A stretch of DNA of 24,098 nt from a virus. This document shows positions 21,767 through 24,098 of the stretch, piece by piece (within the stretch, counting starts at the first letter, position 1; every line of letters begins with the position of its first letter). Below the pieces are notes generated by a model, which saw only the letters and a program-made list of their open reading frames with translations, was not told where the DNA came from and did no database searches. The stretch lies in the IMG/VR virus record IMGVR_UViG_3300031569_000941, positions 1-24,098 of that record; one strand, given 5' to 3'. The position numbers and the translations under genes are program-made.

Positions 21767-22528
21767 TTAATAGTTTAAATAAAAATTACATGCGTCTTTT
21801 GGCTGTTGCCAGTCATCTAATGATAATTCAAAGTTTTTATTATCGATCCACGTTAACATTTTTGTATACAGCATCTTATTGTTTTCTATTGTAAAATGAC
21901 ATACTCTATCGTCGTTAAACCCTAATGCTTTATCTAGTCGTTTTCTCTTAATTTGGTTAGAGGTTATCCAATGGGATTCATCGTTGTATTGAAAATCAAA
22001 AAGCGAATCAGTATTTGCAAAAATACTAACATCATTACTTGCATTATCTAACTCGTGTTCAAGTAAAGCAGGAAAGCAGGAAAGAACTAACATCTCTGGA
22101 CGTTTTTGTTTTGCGTCGGCTACCATTAAATAAGACGATATATTTTCTTTTTGTTTGTCTATCAATGCATAATAAGAGTCAACATGCTTATAAGTATATC
22201 TTAGTTCTTCAATAGGGTATTGGTTAAAACGTTTCCAGCCTCTTTGACCATGACTTGCGCTAAAGTGTTCCTCATGAGGTTGATTAACTTTATGTGCAAT
22301 CTCAGGAATATATCCTCGCATCGGATCTGATACTACCCAAATTATATGACTATAATTATCTTGGTAATGTTCTAGAAATTTAAGATAACTCCAGTAAACT
22401 CCTGATCCACTTACTGCATAGTTGTCTACATCAAACTTTTCTGCTAATTGAGATACCCAGGCATATTGTTCTAGTCGACCGTATGCTACTGCAAAACTGT
22501 CACCTAAAATTAGAATACGTTCTTTCAT
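21767..22528 (-). CDS. SGNH/GDSL-like hydrolase
   Basis: A 253-residue protein opening RILILGDSFAVAYG, with Ser11 in the GDS block-I motif and a block-II-like YAVSGSGVYWSY (Gly44 region). These enzymes cleave or form esters, often acetyl groups on glycans. The final catalytic D-x-x-H motif is not clear. The nearest candidate is DDRVCH close to the C-terminus (about 205-210), one residue off the usual spacing. There is no signal peptide, so action in the cytoplasm is likely. The start ATG follows the previous stop with no gap (TGAATG). It sits between two radical SAM genes. A carbohydrate O-acetyl role is inference. Confidence 0.77.
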   Translation of the reverse strand: MKERILILGDSFAVAYGRLEQYAWVSQLAEKFDVDNYAVSGSGVYWSYLKFLEHYQDNYSHIIWVVSDPMRGYIPEIAHKVNQPHEEHFSASHGQRGWKRFNQYPIEELRYTYKHVDSYYALIDKQKENISSYLMVADAKQKRPEMLVLSCFPALLEHELDNASNDVSIFANTDSLFDFQYNDESHWITSNQIKRKRLDKALGFNDDRVCHFTIENNKMLYTKMLTWIDNKNFELSLDDWQQPKDACNFYLNY

Positions 22529-23701
22529 TCATTCTATCTCTTTTAATACTGATGTATCTATGTGATTTTTTACTACATCTAAATAATTTTTAGAAAACTT
22601 ACTCTTAGGCGCACATAACCCACAGCCGCAAGTTTGTCGTGGGCATGTTATAGTTGGCATAGAGTTTGATTCTAACATTTTCTTTAGGTCTGCAATTATT
22701 GCTTTGCCTTCACTTATTTTACCTATTGGTCCTCTAGTACCGTCAAATTTTGCCTGACATGTTTGATGATGGAACACGCTATCAGTTTGCTGCTCTAAAT
22801 GCAAGAAGAACCAATTTACACTACACTTCCAACCTTTAAATTCACGTAGGTCAACAAATGTAGCATTACGACTAACACCTTTATTTGACAAACACATTTC
22901 TCTACTACCACAACAAGGACGTCCAGCAGCCATACCAAGTTTTTTCTTTTCAGTTGTTTTTTGTCCTACAGCACTTAACACTGCCGCGGCTTCTTTTTCA
23001 TTATTTAATTTGGCATTCTTTTTGTTCCAATGGTCTTTCATGTACTGAAGTTGATCGGCATTGTACTTGTGGGCAAAGGTAGCCCTGCTATCTTTTTCTT
23101 CGCCTATAACTCTAGGAACATACTTTACACCATGTGTATCTAAAAAGCTACACAAGTCTTTACACTCGTCAAAGTGTTCTGCATGAAACATTACATTAAC
23201 ACTTAATGTTAATCCATGCTTTCGACCTTCGGTATGGAACTGTAGAATTCTATCACGCACTTGTTTTTTAAGTTTTTCGTTACTCTCAGCATGGTAGCTT
23301 ACAGTAATGTGTCGCATATTTTCCATAACTTTTTGTGCCATCTTTTCGCCCATGGCACCGTTACTTGTAAGAGCAAAGTTTGCCTTCCAACGATCGGCAT
23401 ACTTAGATTCATATTCACTTTTTAAATACTGAATAAATGGAATGAAGTTAGGATTAACAGTTGGTTCACCGCCTGTAAAACTTATACTTGTAAATTTAAA
23501 ATCTCTATATTGCATATGTAGATCAATATATTCAAACAGAAAATTCGTGTTTGCTTTAAGTTCATCTAACGTAGCATGTTTACTAAAATTGTCATGTCTA
23601 GTAATTGGACAATAACTACAATCATAATTGCAACGTCTACCAGTATCCCATGTTACTTGAAAAACTTTACCGGTAATTAAATCGACGGTATCAAAGCTCA
23701 A
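22529..23701 (-). CDS. radical SAM enzyme with Cys-rich C-terminal domain
   Basis: A 390-residue protein. The core motif is GRRCNYDCSYC (C24, C28, C31), with the SAM-binding FTGGEPTVNP (75-84). The C-terminal third contains many Cys: RPCCGSREMC, WKCSVNW, HQTCQ and TCPRQTCGCGLC, likely one or two auxiliary clusters. The start is TTG at 23701, supported by an excellent AAGGAG SD seven bases upstream, and overlaps the QueC-like gene by 11 bases. It directly follows that gene, so a link to 7-deazaguanine chemistry is possible, but it lacks the short QueE layout and its CxxxCxxC spacing is the usual one, so QueE is not indicated. Confidence 0.86.
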   Translation of the reverse strand: MSFDTVDLITGKVFQVTWDTGRRCNYDCSYCPITRHDNFSKHATLDELKANTNFLFEYIDLHMQYRDFKFTSISFTGGEPTVNPNFIPFIQYLKSEYESKYADRWKANFALTSNGAMGEKMAQKVMENMRHITVSYHAESNEKLKKQVRDRILQFHTEGRKHGLTLSVNVMFHAEHFDECKDLCSFLDTHGVKYVPRVIGEEKDSRATFAHKYNADQLQYMKDHWNKKNAKLNNEKEAAAVLSAVGQKTTEKKKLGMAAGRPCCGSREMCLSNKGVSRNATFVDLREFKGWKCSVNWFFLHLEQQTDSVFHHQTCQAKFDGTRGPIGKISEGKAIIADLKKMLESNSMPTITCPRQTCGCGLCAPKSKFSKNYLDVVKNHIDTSVLKEIE

Positions 23702-24098
23702 TGTTATTCTCCTTCAAAGCCCAGCTTCTTTCTTTACACCAAAAACAATCTCCACATTCTGGAACATGCTGTCTTGGTATATATGTTGTATGATCTAATC
23801 CTACAAATTCGCCTTCGCAGCTTCTTGTAAGTTTTAATAAATCAAGTATGTTATTATCTTTGTATTGTTTTATTACCCAATCTTTTTTAGTTGTTTGCAG
23901 CGGACCCAATTTCCAATACGTTTCTTGTGCGGATAATAATATTTGTGATGATCCAGGATCTCTTGCTTCCATTCTTTTGTCAGAATAGTTAGGAGGATTT
24001 TCAGTAGTAGCGTCAAACACTGCGTCATACTTTTCTGTAATGCATAGATATTCTATGTATTGAGTTAATATTATAGCTTCGCCCGATTGCCCATCGAA
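23691..24098 (-). CDS. QueC/ExsB-like protein, C-terminal fragment cut by window edge
   Basis: The frame is open to the window end, so the GTG at 24020 is only an internal codon; 135 residues are visible. The order GEAIILTQYIEYL, a DAVFDATTEN strand, PLQTTKKDWVIKQYKDNNILDLLKLTRSC and a C-terminal ECGDCFWCKERSWAL resembles 7-cyano-7-deazaguanine synthase (QueC), whose ending is LT.SC...CG.C..C..R..AF. Cys94, 115, 118 and 121 would form the zinc site (C-x20-C-x2-C-x2-C), with a longer gap than in bacterial QueC. The PP-loop ATP-binding N-terminus lies outside the window. QueC makes preQ0, a precursor of deazaguanine in DNA or tRNA. A related amidoligase or ATP-pyrophosphatase role cannot be excluded. 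Confidence 0.7.
   Translation of the reverse strand, partial: FDGQSGEAIILTQYIEYLCITEKYDAVFDATTENPPNYSDKRMEARDPGSSQILLSAQETYWKLGPLQTTKKDWVIKQYKDNNILDLLKLTRSCEGEFVGLDHTTYIPRQHVPECGDCFWCKERSWALKENNIEL

Noticed and set aside
22529-23701. QueE assignment for the radical SAM gene next to the QueC-like gene
   Set aside because: QueE is about 210-240 residues with an unusual Cys spacing. This protein has 390 residues, standard CxxxCxxC and a Cys-rich tail.
16458-24098. CRISPR, transposon ends or tRNA genes in the minus-strand half
   Set aside because: No regular repeat-spacer pattern, terminal inverted repeats, transposase motif or cloverleaf-like sequence was noticed. The space is filled by coding frames.

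Overview
The window is AT-rich, tightly packed and free of tRNA, rRNA, CRISPR or transposase genes. It reads as part of a marine T4-like myovirus genome, of the cyanophage/pelagiphage kind. The evidence is a T4 RNase H-type 5' nuclease, a MoxR ATPase next to a metallopeptidase-VWA protein, small proteins of the kind seen in marine T4-like phages, a fibre protein with an Mtd-like N-terminus, host-type early promoters with ideal spacing, and an exact T4 late-promoter octamer (TATAAATA). I cannot name the phage or its host from sequence alone, and the window holds no photosynthesis gene.

Region 1 (1-7913, all + strand) is phage core. It opens with the C-terminal end of an S-adenosylmethionine synthetase. 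A sigma70-like promoter then drives the 5' nuclease and two small coupled genes. Two more small genes follow, then the MoxR ATPase and the metallopeptidase-VWA gene, each with its own promoter. Four small conserved-type genes and the fibre gene, behind the late promoter, end the region.

Region 2 (7959-12754, + strand) is an accessory cassette. It holds a short fatty-acid desaturase whose start codon lies inside a long hairpin, a protein I do not recognise, a short SDR-like protein, four small proteins with Fe(II)/2-oxoglutarate oxygenase (2OG) signatures, a mini APH-type kinase and a sulfotransferase. Several genes overlap and have a Shine-Dalgarno (SD) inside the preceding gene.

Region 3 (24098 down to 12744, - strand) converges on region 2, and the last genes of the two overlap by 11 bases. 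In transcription order it holds a QueC-like end, a radical SAM protein with a Cys-rich tail, an SGNH hydrolase, a radical SAM protein with an N-terminal SPASM/twitch-like Cys block, another radical SAM protein, a TauD-like dioxygenase with an unusual metal motif, a short PLP aminotransferase, a B12-type radical SAM protein, a 2OG-like protein, a methyltransferase, and four more 2OG-like proteins. Almost every junction overlaps or abuts, so it looks like one long polycistron.

Together regions 2 and 3 encode ten putative 2OG-type oxygenases, four radical SAM enzymes, a desaturase, an aminotransferase, a methyltransferase, a sulfotransferase, a kinase-like protein and an SGNH hydrolase, with MetK on the same genome to supply SAM. 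The most interesting reading is a phage-borne biosynthetic or modification island. Its substrate could be a small molecule, host surface glycan or lipid, protein, or DNA base, and the sequence does not decide which. Enzyme-family calls rest on visible motifs. The joint pathway is inference.
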